Assembly: GCA_903929045.1 (NCBI GenBank)
Contig: CAIYTE010000028.1
Span: 1 to 64,000, forward strand
Direction of reading: 5' to 3'
From: an uncultured Hyphomicrobiales bacterium
GTDB taxonomy: Bacteria > Pseudomonadota > Alphaproteobacteria > Rhizobiales > Xanthobacteraceae
Length of the DNA: 64,000 nucleotides
The position numbers were made by a program, and so were the translations under genes. Positions 53,429 to 62,395 of the stretch are shown here, piece after piece; within the stretch, counting starts at the first letter, position 1, and every line of letters begins with the position of its first letter. Under the pieces are notes generated by a model. The model was not told the origin of the DNA. It saw only the letters and a list, made by a program, of their open reading frames with translations, and did not search any database.

Positions 53429-56209
53429 ATGCTCGGCGCCGTTGCCCGTAAGCTGTTTGGCTCCGCCAATGACAGGCGGATTCGCAGCTATCAACCGCGG
53501 GTCGATGCCATCAACGCGCTGGAGCCCGAGCTCAAGGCGTTGTCCGACGACGCCCTCAAGGCCCGGACGACCGAATTCAAGAAGCAGATCGCCGAAGGCA
53601 CCTCGCTCGACGATCTTCTGGTGCCGGCTTTCGCCACCGTCCGCGAGGCGGCGCGCCGCGTCATCGGCCAGCGTCATTTCGACGTCCAGCTCATCGGCGG
53701 CATGATCCTGCACGAAGGCAAGATCGCTGAAATGAAAACCGGCGAAGGCAAGACCCTGGTCGCGACCGCGCCGGTCTATCTCAACGCTTTGTCCGGCCGC
53801 GGCGTTCACGTCGTCACCGTCAACGACTACCTCGCCAAGCGCGACTCCGAGTGGATGGGCCAGATCTACGGTTTCCTCGGTCTGACCACCGGCGTCATCG
53901 TGCACGGTATCGACGACGAGCAGCGCAAGACGGCGTACGACTGCGACGTCACCTACGGCACCAATAACGAGCTCGGCTTCGACTATCTGCGCGACAACAT
54001 GAAGTACCGGATGGAGGACATGGTTCAGCGCAGCCATTTCTACGCCATCGTCGACGAAGTCGACTCGATCCTGATCGACGAAGCGCGCACGCCGCTGATC
54101 ATCTCCGGTCCGCTCGACGACCGTTCGGAATTCTACAACACCATCGACAGCTACATTCCGGCGCTCGACAAGGGCGATTACGAGGTCGATGAGAAGCAGC
54201 GCTCGGTGACCTTGACCGAAGCCGGCATGGAAAAGCTCGAGCAGCGTCTGCGCGATGCGGGTGAGCTCAAGGGCGAGTCGCTCTACGACGTCGAGAACGT
54301 CTCCGTCGTGCATCACGTCAATCAGGCTTTGCGCGCGCATAAGCTGTTCCAGCGCGACAAGGACTACATCGTGCGCAACGGCGAGGTCGTCATCATCGAC
54401 GAGTTCACCGGCCGCATGATGCCGGGCCGCCGCTATTCGGAAGGCCTGCATCAGTCGCTCGAAGCGAAAGAGCGTCAGCCGATCCAGCCGGAAAACCAGA
54501 CGCTGGCCTCGATCACGTTCCAGAACTACTTCCGCATGTACGAGAAGCTCTCGGGCATGACCGGCACGGCGTTGACCGAAGCCGACGAGTTCATGGACAT
54601 CTACAATCTCGAAGTGCTCGAAGTGCCGACCAACATGCCGTTGTCGCGCGCCGATGACGACGACGAGGTCTATCGCACCAATCAGGAAAAATACCGCGCC
54701 ATCATCACGTTGATCGAAGAGTGCAAGCTGCGCGGCCAGCCAGTGCTGGTGGGCACCACCTCGATCGAGAAGTCCGAACAGCTCGCCGACATGCTGCGCA
54801 AGGACGGCTGGGAAGCGCACGACTTCTCCGACCCGAACGCCTTTGCGTCGCTCTATTCCGGCGACGAAGGCGCGACCAAGAAGAAGGTCTTCGCCATCCT
54901 GAACGCGCGCTACCACGAGCAGGAAGCCTTCATCGTCAGCCAGGCCGGCGTGCCGGGCGCGATCACCATCGCCACCAACATGGCCGGCCGCGGCACCGAC
55001 ATTCAGCTCGGCGGCAACGCCGACATGCGCATCCGCCAGGAAATCACCGACATCGAGGATTGGGGCCTGCGCGACAAGGATCCGCGCGCCGACAAGATTC
55101 GCGAGCAGGTGTCGCAGTTGAAAGCCAAGGCGCTGGCCGCCGGCGGTCTCTATGTGCTCGGCACCGAGCGCCATGAGAGCCGCCGCATCGACAACCAGCT
55201 GCGCGGCCGCTCCGGCCGTCAGGGCGACCCGGGTCACTCCCGATTCTTCCTGTCGCTGGAAGACGACCTGATGCGCATCTTCGGCTCCGACAAGCTCGAT
55301 GGCATGCTGACCAAGCTTGGCCTCAAGGAAGGCGAAGCCATCATCCATCCGTGGATCAACAAGGCGCTGGAAAAGGCGCAGCAGAAGGTCGAAGCCCGCA
55401 ACTTCGACATCCGCAAGAACTTGCTGAAGTACGACGACGTCATGAACGATCAGCGCAAGGTGATCTTCGAGCAGCGGCTCGACCTCATGCGCGACGAACA
55501 CGTCGACGAAACCGTCGCCGACATGCGTCACAACGTCATCGACGAACTGGTCGCCAAGCATATTCCGGCGAACGCCTATGCCGAGCAGTGGGACGTCAAG
55601 GGTCTCGACGAGGATCTGCGCGAGGTTTTGGCGCTGCCGCTGCCGGTCGAGGAATGGGCCAAGGAAGAAGGCATCGCCGACGAGGAAATGCGCGAGCGCA
55701 TCGAGCGCCGGGCCGACGAATGGATGGCCGCCAAGGTCGCCAAGTGGACGCCGGACGTCATGCGCTATGTCGAGAAATCGATCCTGCTGCAGACGCTGGA
55801 TCATCTGTGGCGCGAGCATCTCGTCATGCTCGAGCACCTGCGTCAGGTCATCGGCCTGCGCGGCTACGGCCAGCGCGATCCGCTCAACGAGTACAAGGCG
55901 GAAGCCTTCAGCCTGTTCGAGGCCATGATCGCGCATCTGCGCGAAGCCGTCACCGCGCAGTTGATGCGTGTCGAGGTCGTGCCGCCGCAGCAGGATCCGG
56001 AGCCGCTGCCCTTCATGGAAGCGCAGAAGATCGATCCGACGACCGGCGAGAACGAAATGGCGCTGTCGCCGGCTCTGGCGATCGGCGGCACGCCCGCGGT
56101 CGAGCGCAATCCGAAGGACCCGACGACCTGGGGCAAAGTCGGCCGCAACGAAGATTGTCCCTGCGGTTCGGGCAAAAAGTACAAGCACTGCCACGGCAAA
56201 TTCGCCTAA
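53429..56209 (+). CDS. secA: preprotein translocase ATPase subunit
   Basis: 926 residues. Walker A is TGEGKT at 104-109 ([20 protein letters not shown]) and Walker B is DEVD at 209-212. The conserved GTDIQLGG is followed by [20 protein letters not shown]. The C-terminus holds a SecB/lipid-binding zinc site with Cys910, Cys912, Cys921 and His922 ([17 protein letters not shown]). SecA drives unfolded preproteins through SecYEG using ATP. GAGGAG lies ahead of the ATG. It is divergent from the PPIase gene. Confidence 0.98.
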   Translation: MLGAVARKLFGSANDRRIRSYQPRVDAINALEPELKALSDDALKARTTEFKKQIAEGTSLDDLLVPAFATVREAARRVIGQRHFDVQLIGGMILHEGKIAEMKTGEGKTLVATAPVYLNALSGRGVHVVTVNDYLAKRDSEWMGQIYGFLGLTTGVIVHGIDDEQRKTAYDCDVTYGTNNELGFDYLRDNMKYRMEDMVQRSHFYAIVDEVDSILIDEARTPLIISGPLDDRSEFYNTIDSYIPALDKGDYEVDEKQRSVTLTEAGMEKLEQRLRDAGELKGESLYDVENVSVVHHVNQALRAHKLFQRDKDYIVRNGEVVIIDEFTGRMMPGRRYSEGLHQSLEAKERQPIQPENQTLASITFQNYFRMYEKLSGMTGTALTEADEFMDIYNLEVLEVPTNMPLSRADDDDEVYRTNQEKYRAIITLIEECKLRGQPVLVGTTSIEKSEQLADMLRKDGWEAHDFSDPNAFASLYSGDEGATKKKVFAILNARYHEQEAFIVSQAGVPGAITIATNMAGRGTDIQLGGNADMRIRQEITDIEDWGLRDKDPRADKIREQVSQLKAKALAAGGLYVLGTERHESRRIDNQLRGRSGRQGDPGHSRFFLSLEDDLMRIFGSDKLDGMLTKLGLKEGEAIIHPWINKALEKAQQKVEARNFDIRKNLLKYDDVMNDQRKVIFEQRLDLMRDEHVDETVADMRHNVIDELVAKHIPANAYAEQWDVKGLDEDLREVLALPLPVEEWAKEEGIADEEMRERIERRADEWMAAKVAKWTPDVMRYVEKSILLQTLDHLWREHLVMLEHLRQVIGLRGYGQRDPLNEYKAEAFSLFEAMIAHLREAVTAQLMRVEVVPPQQDPEPLPFMEAQKIDPTTGENEMALSPALAIGGTPAVERNPKDPTTWGKVGRNEDCPCGSGKKYKHCHGKFA

Positions 56210-56263
56210 GCTAATTGGCCGTGCGCCGCCGCGCGCGGAATCCCTAAGCTGACACCAGCCGGA

Positions 56264-57142
56264 TCACGCCGGGCGCGGGAAAAATCTTTCCTGGTTCGTC
56301 CATTCGGCGATGTTGTTGTCTTTGACCCACTGCGCCAGCTCGTCGTGGCGGACGAACCACGCGCCGGGGAACCCGCGGATGTATTTCAATATCTTGTCGA
56401 CCTGAGCCGCCATCAACGGCCGGCCGCCGAAATGGCAGTGCACGGTGATGTTCAGGTAGGACATGGACTCGTTGTCGTAGAGATAGTCGAACGTGTCCTT
56501 GTAGACCTCGTACCAGTCCCGCGTATTGCCGCGCAGCACGCGGTGGTCGGCGAAATCCGAATGCGGCAGCGCCACCAGCTTGCCGTGCTTGGTGTCGACG
56601 CAGAACGGCAGATCGATGTGGTTGTAATCGCCGTACCAGAGCAGCCCGGCCTCCGCGATCAGCTCTTCGGTGTGAGCGGTGGGCGCCAGCACCGGGCTCA
56701 GCCAGCCCTTCGGCGGCGCGCCGGTCATTTTCTTGAAGACGTCAACACACTTCGCGATGGTCGCGCGCTCCTCGTCGGGCGTCAGATACGCCATCAGCGC
56801 GTCCTGCGTATAGGAATGGGCGGCGATTTCGTGGCCCGATTTCAGCATCTGCGCGACCGCGTCCGGCGCGAGCTCCATCGAATGCGCATTGGCGACGAAG
56901 GTCGACGGCACCTTATTCTCGTTGAGAATTTTCAGCAGCCGCCAGACACCGCGGAGGCCGCCATAGGTGCCCCAGGTCATCGCCGCGCGGTCGTGAGTCC
57001 CCGGCTTGAGCGACGTGGTCTGCACCGAAAACGGCGGGCCCTTGTCGCCCGACCAGTTTTCCATGAGGCACGTCATCACGACGGCCATACGGGCGCCATT
57101 CGGCCAGGAAAATCCTTTGGATGGGGTATTGGCTGTTGTCAC
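56264..57142 (-). CDS. polysaccharide deacetylase (NodB-fold) family protein
   Basis: 292 residues, soluble, no signal peptide. It follows the cytosolic PuuE/PgdA-like branch: WPNGARMAVVMTCLMENWSG, VPSTFVANAHSMELAPDAVA, SGHEIAAHSYTQDALMAYLT and the late ITVHCHFGGRPLMAAQVDKI. The classical first aspartate pair is not obvious, so the metal site may differ. Such enzymes remove formyl or acetyl groups, or open allantoin-like rings; the substrate is unknown. It is convergent with secA and divergent from a tricarboxylate receptor gene. Confidence 0.87.
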   Translation of the reverse strand: MTTANTPSKGFSWPNGARMAVVMTCLMENWSGDKGPPFSVQTTSLKPGTHDRAAMTWGTYGGLRGVWRLLKILNENKVPSTFVANAHSMELAPDAVAQMLKSGHEIAAHSYTQDALMAYLTPDEERATIAKCVDVFKKMTGAPPKGWLSPVLAPTAHTEELIAEAGLLWYGDYNHIDLPFCVDTKHGKLVALPHSDFADHRVLRGNTRDWYEVYKDTFDYLYDNESMSYLNITVHCHFGGRPLMAAQVDKILKYIRGFPGAWFVRHDELAQWVKDNNIAEWTNQERFFPRPA

Positions 57143-57304
57143 GGGCGCACCTTTTCACAGGGACAAAATCGCGGCTCGCCTCGTGCGTGGCGAGCATTCT
57201 TGCGTTGCGTCAGGCTGGTTAGCATAGCTGCCGGACTTGCGTTAGCGTGCGATATAGAAAAAGACTGACGATCAAATCCAATAATAAAAAATCGGAGGAA
57301 GCGT

Positions 57305-58288
57305 ATGGACCGTCGCGACTGTATTCGATGGGGCGGAGCGGCAATTCTGGCGCCACTTGTCGGCGCGCGCGCCTTTGCCCAATCGGCCTATCCGCAAGGA
57401 CCGATCCGCCTCATCGTCCCCTATGCGCCGGGCGGCGTCGTCGACTCGGTTGCCCGTAACTGGGCAGAGCGGATGAAAGCGCCCCTGGGAACCGTCGTTG
57501 TCGACAACCGGGGCGGTGGCGGCGGCACGATCGGCGCCACGGCGGTGGCGCATGCCACGGCGGACGGATACACGCTGCTGTTCGGCGACACGAGTTCGCA
57601 GATCATCGCGCCATCCTTGATGCAAAGTCCGCCCTACGACATCGCGAAGGATTTCGCGGCCATCGCAATGATCGCGACGTCCTCGACAGCCATCGTGGTT
57701 CATCCCAGCGTCCCGGCCAACACGCTCGACGAATTCATCAAATACGCAAAGACCTCCGGCAAGCCGCTGTCCTACGCCTCGGCCGGCGCCGGTACGGTGA
57801 CCAATCTGGCGGGCGAGCTTTTCAAGCAGTTGATCGGAAAGCCGGACATTCAGCACGTGCCTTATCGCGGCGCGGGTCCCGGGCTGATCGATCTGATGGC
57901 CGGCGTCGTGCCGATGATGACGCCGAACATCACCAGCCAGGTGCTGGGCTTCCATCGCGCCGGCAAGGTACGCATCCTCGCGGTGTGCGCCCCGGCGCGG
58001 CTCAAGGCGGCGCCGGAAATTCCGGCGGCAGTTGAGACATTGCCGGGACTTGTCGTGCAGCTTGGTGCGGGTGTATTCGCGCCCGCGGGAACGCCGCCGC
58101 AGATTATCGAGCAGGTTTCGGCTGCGACGGCCAAAGCGATGCAGGACGCTGACTTCGAGCGCGTGCTGGAAGCCGGCGGCCTCGAGGCGAGAGCCGATCT
58201 CACGCCGGCGGGCGCGCAGGCCTTTCTCGCTGCGGAGCGCGAACGTCTGGTGCCGATCATCAAAGCGGCTGGTATGCAGGCGCAATGA
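57305..58288 (+). CDS. tripartite tricarboxylate transporter (Bug/TctC) substrate-binding protein
   Basis: 327 residues. An N-terminal signal, possibly twin-arginine-like (MDRRDCIRWGGAAILAPLVG), ends at AFA. The Bug fingerprints are IRLIVPYAPGGVVDSVARNW, VVVDNRGGGGGTIGATAVAH and IQHVPYRGAGPGLIDLMAGV. It is a periplasmic carboxylate receptor. As with the other copy at 29-30 kb there is no TctA/TctB nearby. It is followed 39 bases later by a GlcG/HbpS protein. GGAGG lies six bases upstream of the ATG. Confidence 0.93.
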   Translation: MDRRDCIRWGGAAILAPLVGARAFAQSAYPQGPIRLIVPYAPGGVVDSVARNWAERMKAPLGTVVVDNRGGGGGTIGATAVAHATADGYTLLFGDTSSQIIAPSLMQSPPYDIAKDFAAIAMIATSSTAIVVHPSVPANTLDEFIKYAKTSGKPLSYASAGAGTVTNLAGELFKQLIGKPDIQHVPYRGAGPGLIDLMAGVVPMMTPNITSQVLGFHRAGKVRILAVCAPARLKAAPEIPAAVETLPGLVVQLGAGVFAPAGTPPQIIEQVSAATAKAMQDADFERVLEAGGLEARADLTPAGAQAFLAAERERLVPIIKAAGMQAQ

Positions 58289-58327
58289 TTCGGTCGGCGT
58301 TATTTTAAGGTCACGGAAAAGGTCATC

Positions 58328-58795
58328 ATGATTACGCTCGCACAAGCCAACATCATCATCGAAACGATCATCAAGCGCGGGGCCGAGTTGCAATGCCGCC
58401 CGTTGAGCGTCGTGGTGGTCGAGCCGGGCTGTGTGGTGAAGGCGTTCCAGAAGGAAGACGGCTCGTCGATGGTCCGCTTTGAAATGGCCTTCGGCAAAGC
58501 CTACGCGTCGCTGGCGCTCGGCCGTTCGTCCAAGCTGGTGCGCATCCGCAACGAAGAAAAGCCGGCCTTCATGAATTATCTGTTCGGCGCCACCGACAAC
58601 AAGATCTTCCCCGAAGGCGGCGGCATGCTGATCCGCGCCGGCAATGGCGATGTGGTCGGCGCCGTCGGCGTCACCGGTGATACCGAAGACCGCGACGAGG
58701 AATTGGCGGCTTTCGGCATCCGTGCGGCCGGCTTTAAGACCGATGAGGATTGCGCGGGCATGGGTCGCGGCATCAATGTCAGGCAGACCAAATGA
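58328..58795 (+). CDS. GlcG/HbpS (DUF336) family protein
   Basis: 155 residues of the GlcG/HbpS fold: LAQANIIIETIIKRGAELQC at the start, a helix with FEMAFGKAYASLALGRSS, and the glycine-rich GGGMLIRAGNGDVVGAVGVT plus GDTEDRDEELAAFGIRAAGF. Family members include heme-binding HbpS and small proteins coded with oxidised-carbon catabolism genes. It lies between the Bug receptor and an MFS permease on the same strand (39 and 31 bases), suggesting a small uptake or export unit. Ligand unknown. Confidence 0.88.
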   Translation: MITLAQANIIIETIIKRGAELQCRPLSVVVVEPGCVVKAFQKEDGSSMVRFEMAFGKAYASLALGRSSKLVRIRNEEKPAFMNYLFGATDNKIFPEGGGMLIRAGNGDVVGAVGVTGDTEDRDEELAAFGIRAAGFKTDEDCAGMGRGINVRQTK

Positions 58796-58826
58796 TGCGC
58801 AGCCCGGCGCATAACGACTGACGATC

Positions 58827-60200
58827 ATGAAGCTTCCTGCCGCCCTGCCGCTGCTCGTCGCCTCGACCATGTTCATGGAGCAGCTCGACGGCACGATCCT
58901 CGTGACCGCCTTGCCGAACATCGCCGCGTCGTTCAATGCGACCGCGGCGCGGCTCGATGTCAGCGTGTCGGCTTATCTGGTCACCCTGGTGTTCATGATT
59001 CCGGCGAGCGGCTGGATCGCCGACCGCCTCGGCGCCAAGCGCGTCTATGCCTCGGCGATCGTTCTCTTTGTGCTTGCTTCGGTTCTGTGCGGCATCAGCC
59101 AGAATGTCTGGCAGTTCATCGGCGCGCGCGTGCTTCAGGGGCTTGGCGGCGCCATGATGGTGCCGGTCGGCCGCCTCATCGTGCTGCGCGAGACCGAGAA
59201 GAAGGACCTGATCCGCGCGATCGCCTATCTGACCTGGCCGGCATTGAGCGCGCCGCTGCTCGGGCCGCCGCTCGGCGGTTTCATCACGACCTATTTTTCG
59301 TGGCACTGGATTTTCTACATCAACGTGCCGCTCAGCCTCATTGCGTTGTTTTTTGTCTGGCGCATCGTGCCGGTGACGCCGAAGATCGAGCGCGGCAAAT
59401 TCGATACGTCCGGCTTTTTCCTCACCGGCACGGCGATTCTCGGCACTCTGGCCGGCATCGAGCTGCTCGGGCGCAGCGGTATCCCGATTGCCGCGGCGGT
59501 GGCGTTGTTCGCCTTCGGTCTCGGTTGCGGCGTGGTCGCCGTGCGGCGCGCGCTGCGCATCGACGATCCGATGATCTCGCTGGCGGCCTTCCGCACCCTG
59601 ACGTTCAGACTGGCCATGCGCGGCGGCGGTTTTTTCCGCGGCTGCCTCGCGGCGATGCCGTTCCTGCTGCCGCTGCTGTTCCAGATCGGCTTCGGCCTCG
59701 ATCCGGTGACGTCCGGCACGCTCGTGCTCGGCATTTTCGCCGGCAATCTCGGCATGAAGCCGGCAACCACCTGGCTGATCCGCAACATCAGTTTCCGCCG
59801 CCTCATGCTGGTCAACGCCAGCGTCGCGGTGGCGACGATATTGGGTTTCGTGTTGCTGACACCGCAAACGCCACATGCGGTGATCTTCGCGCTGCTGGTC
59901 GTGGCCGGCATGGCGCGCTCGATGCAGTTCACCACGCTCAGCACCCTGGCGTTTTCGGAGGTGCCAAAGCCGATCATGGGCAGCGCCAACACCTTGTTCA
60001 GCATGCAGCAGCAGGCGGCCAATGCGGTCGGCGTCGCCATCGCCGGGGCGTTGCTGCGCCTGACCTCGCACGGTCACGAAAACGGCATGCAGTCGGTGAC
60101 GGACTTCCAGATCACGTTCGTTTTCTTTGCCGTCCTGGCTTGCGTGTCGATGATCGACTTTTTCAAAGTGCCGGCCAATGCCGGCGAGGCCTTGCGATAG
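58827..60200 (+). CDS. MFS transporter, DHA2-like drug/metabolite exporter
   Basis: 457 residues. The start FMEQLDGTILVTALPNIAAS and motif A loop SGWIADRLGAKRVYA fit DHA2 exporters, with GGFITTYFSWHWIFYINVPL further on. Only about 14 helices at most fit, so it is at the short end for the family. It has no adjacent EmrA adaptor, unlike the operon at 1.6-4.8 kb. It follows a GlcG/HbpS gene by 31 bases. Substrate unknown. Confidence 0.92.
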   Translation: MKLPAALPLLVASTMFMEQLDGTILVTALPNIAASFNATAARLDVSVSAYLVTLVFMIPASGWIADRLGAKRVYASAIVLFVLASVLCGISQNVWQFIGARVLQGLGGAMMVPVGRLIVLRETEKKDLIRAIAYLTWPALSAPLLGPPLGGFITTYFSWHWIFYINVPLSLIALFFVWRIVPVTPKIERGKFDTSGFFLTGTAILGTLAGIELLGRSGIPIAAAVALFAFGLGCGVVAVRRALRIDDPMISLAAFRTLTFRLAMRGGGFFRGCLAAMPFLLPLLFQIGFGLDPVTSGTLVLGIFAGNLGMKPATTWLIRNISFRRLMLVNASVAVATILGFVLLTPQTPHAVIFALLVVAGMARSMQFTTLSTLAFSEVPKPIMGSANTLFSMQQQAANAVGVAIAGALLRLTSHGHENGMQSVTDFQITFVFFAVLACVSMIDFFKVPANAGEALR

Positions 60201-60266
60201 GCGCAAGCGGAACCCAACTAATCGAGGCGCGTTTGTGTGCGTCCGGATTGGCAAAGGAAGAAGCCC

Positions 60267-60662
60267 GTGTCCCTGTTGTTGAACCTGCTGTGGATCCTGT
60301 TTGGCGGTTTCTGGATGGCGGTCGGCTGGGCGGTTGCCGCCTGCATCATGGCCGTCACCATCATCGGACTGCCTTGGGCCAAGGCGGGCTTCACCATCGC
60401 CGCCTACACCTTGCTGCCGTTCGGCCAGAAGGCGGTGTCGCGCGACGAATATTTCGGCCGTGAAGATATCGGCACCGGGCTGTTCGGTTTCGTCGGCAAT
60501 CTGATCTGGTTCGTGCTCGCCGGCTGGTGGCTGGCGCTGGGCCACCTCGTCACGGCCCTGTTATGCGCGGTCACCATTGTCGGCATTCCGTTCGCATGGG
60601 CGCATTTGAAATTGGCCGGGATTGCGCTATGGCCCATCGGCAAGGTCATCGTCCCGGCCTGA
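60267..60662 (+). CDS. YccF-domain membrane protein
   Basis: 131 residues from a GTG at 60267 with AAAGGAAG upstream; an ATG at 60237 is possible. The repeated YccF unit is seen twice, as LLWILFGGFWMAVGWAVAAC/ITIIGLPWAKAGFTIA and LIWFVLAGWWLALGHLVTAL/VGIPFAWAHLKLAGIALWP. This inner-membrane family is widespread but has no known function. It follows the MFS gene by 66 bases. Confidence 0.9.
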   Translation: MSLLLNLLWILFGGFWMAVGWAVAACIMAVTIIGLPWAKAGFTIAAYTLLPFGQKAVSRDEYFGREDIGTGLFGFVGNLIWFVLAGWWLALGHLVTALLCAVTIVGIPFAWAHLKLAGIALWPIGKVIVPA

Positions 60663-60687
60663 GTACATTCCAGATCAGAGAAGAGTG

Positions 60688-60954
60688 ATGGCGAGCAAAC
60701 TTGACGACATGAAAGCTCAACTCGCGGCGCTCAGCGCCGAGCGCGACCTGCTGGACACCGCGATCGAGGAGATGATCGCCAGCATGGCCGAGGTGCCGGC
60801 CGAGCAGCGCAAGACCGGCGACTGGTCGCCGAACGGGGCGATGACGAAGAAGTATCTCGACCTGACCAACCGGCAGTCCGAGGTCGAAGCCGACATCGTC
60901 GATCTCGGCCGCGCCATCATGGACTCCGACGAGCCCGCGTCGTCGCTGCACTAG
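60688..60954 (+). CDS. small coiled-coil hypothetical protein
   Basis: 88 residues from the ATG at 60688 (MASKLDDMKAQLAALSAERD), with AGAAGAG upstream. Heptad-like helices bracket a central DWSPNGAMTKKYLDLTNRQS. No family recognised. Its stop touches the start of the next small gene. Confidence 0.7.
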   Translation: MASKLDDMKAQLAALSAERDLLDTAIEEMIASMAEVPAEQRKTGDWSPNGAMTKKYLDLTNRQSEVEADIVDLGRAIMDSDEPASSLH

Positions 60955-61158
60955 ATGCTGACCGAAGCCGTCCTGAAGAGTTATCTGCTCGACATGCCGG
61001 GCGGGCATATTTTCGATCTGACCTACGCACTTTTCAGTCAGGCTTTCCCGCCGGGCGATGCCGCCGCGCGCGTGCGGCTCGAGGCCTTTGCCGCCGAATG
61101 CCATTGCGGCCTCATAGACAACAAAGCCGAGCAGCGTTTCGAGCTGACGCGGCGATAA
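60955..61158 (+). CDS. small hypothetical protein
   Basis: 67 residues, MLTEAVLKSYLLDMPGGHIF to a C-terminal ELTRR, with a Cys-x-Cys (ECHCGLI). The ATG directly follows the stop of the preceding gene, so it is likely translated from the same message. No family recognised. Confidence 0.6.
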   Translation: MLTEAVLKSYLLDMPGGHIFDLTYALFSQAFPPGDAAARVRLEAFAAECHCGLIDNKAEQRFELTRR

Positions 61159-61230
61159 GCGGGGCCGGTTTCATCCGTTGCGGCCTTCATCGTTCGCCCT
61201 ATGATGCGCGGACAACACGAAGGGTGACCG

Positions 61231-62007
61231 ATGAGCGACGGCGAAGTGCGGTTGGTGCGCGACGGTGCGGTGGCGACGATCTGGTTCGACCGGCCGGCCG
61301 CGCGCAACGCCATGACCTGGGCGATGTATGAAGGCCTCGCCGCGGCCTGCAAGGAATTGTCGCAGGACACGAGCATTCGCGTTGCCGTGCTGCGCGGCGT
61401 CGGCGGCAAAGCCTTTATCGCCGGCACGGACATCGCGCAGTTTCTGGAATTCACCACGCCGGAGCAGGGCGTTGACTACGAAGTGAAGATGGAAGCCTAT
61501 CTGAGCGCGCTCGAAGCGCTGCCGATGCCGACGCTCTGCGTCGTCGAGGGCTGGGCCATCGGCGGCGGTCTGGCGATTGCGGCGTGCTGCGATCTGCGCA
61601 TCGCCACGGCGGGCTCGAAGTTCGGCGTGCCGATTGCGCGCACGCTCGGAAACTGTCTCTCGGTCATGAACTATGCCCGCATCGTCGCCCATCTCGGCGT
61701 GTCGCGGGCCAAGCGCATGCTGCTGATGGCCGAGAACGTTGCCGCCGAGGATGCGCTTGCCGCCGGTTTCGTTATGGATGTGCTCGATCCGGCTGCGCTT
61801 GATGCCCGCGTCACCGAAATCTGCGAACGGTTGCAGGGCAATGCGCCGGTCACCATGCGCGTGACCAAGGAGGCGATGCGCCGCCTGTTGCACGCCGGCA
61901 TTCCGAACGACGAAGACCTGATCCGCGCCTGCTACGGCAGCGAGGATTTCCGCACCGGCGTTAAAGCCTTTGTCGAGAAGAAGCCGCCGCAGTGGCGCGG
62001 CCGATAA
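61231..62007 (+). CDS. enoyl-CoA hydratase/isomerase family protein
   Basis: 258 residues of the crotonase fold. The CoA-binding and oxyanion segments are AVLRGVGGKAFIAGTDIAQF and CVVEGWAIGGGLAIAACCDL. The C-terminal RLLHAGIPNDEDLIRACYGS is normal. Crotonases hydrate or rearrange enoyl-CoA. The usual paired acidic residues of hydratase are not both obvious, so a different acyl-CoA reaction is possible. No fatty-acid gene is adjacent. Confidence 0.9.
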   Translation: MSDGEVRLVRDGAVATIWFDRPAARNAMTWAMYEGLAAACKELSQDTSIRVAVLRGVGGKAFIAGTDIAQFLEFTTPEQGVDYEVKMEAYLSALEALPMPTLCVVEGWAIGGGLAIAACCDLRIATAGSKFGVPIARTLGNCLSVMNYARIVAHLGVSRAKRMLLMAENVAAEDALAAGFVMDVLDPAALDARVTEICERLQGNAPVTMRVTKEAMRRLLHAGIPNDEDLIRACYGSEDFRTGVKAFVEKKPPQWRGR

Positions 62008-62016
62008 CCAGCAGCA

Positions 62017-62310
62017 CTAAACCGCGCGTTTTTTCTTTTTGACGCGACGCTTCGGCGCCGTCTCGATCTTCGCGGTGAGCTGTTTGCGGAATTTGCGGTC
62101 GCGCTTGAGGTGCCACTCGCGGCTCATCGCTTCCTGCTTGGTCGGAAACCATTCCGAGTGCAGCAATTGCCAGGCACGTCCGCGGGTCGTCTTGGCGCCT
62201 TTGCCGACATTATGCTTGGCAAGACGTTTCATCACGTCATTGCTCCAGCCGACATAAGTCAGAGCGCGGGATCCTTGCTTGCAACCAATAACGTAAACGA
62301 AACAGTCCAT
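62017..62310 (-). CDS. GIY-YIG nuclease family protein
   Basis: 97 residues. The catalytic core starts FVYVIGCKQGSRALTYVGWS, giving the two Tyr/Gly pairs of GIY-YIG in the variant form VYVI...TYVGWS, with the arginine in NDVMKRLAKHNVGKGAKTTRG. The rest (LLHSEWFPTKQEAMSREWHL) is typical of the stand-alone bacterial UPF0213/YhbQ-like group. The C-terminus is lysine-rich. These are small putative nucleases of unknown role, sometimes linked to DNA repair. Confidence 0.9.
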   Translation of the reverse strand: MDCFVYVIGCKQGSRALTYVGWSNDVMKRLAKHNVGKGAKTTRGRAWQLLHSEWFPTKQEAMSREWHLKRDRKFRKQLTAKIETAPKRRVKKKKRAV

Positions 62311-62395
62311 GACTGAATCGCTATCATACGACCCGTAAATTTGGGATCACATTTCCGCCAAGTGCGATGTATCGCGGGGATAGGTTAGCCAACGG

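Noticed and set aside
53423-56194. Very long open frame (923 codons) on the minus strand opposite secA
   Set aside because: Exact antisense of a certain gene with no family similarity; GC-rich codon bias opens the opposite frame.
58779-60545. 588-codon frame antisense to the MFS and YccF genes
   Set aside because: Arg/His/Gln-rich shadow translation; the plus strand carries recognisable membrane proteins.
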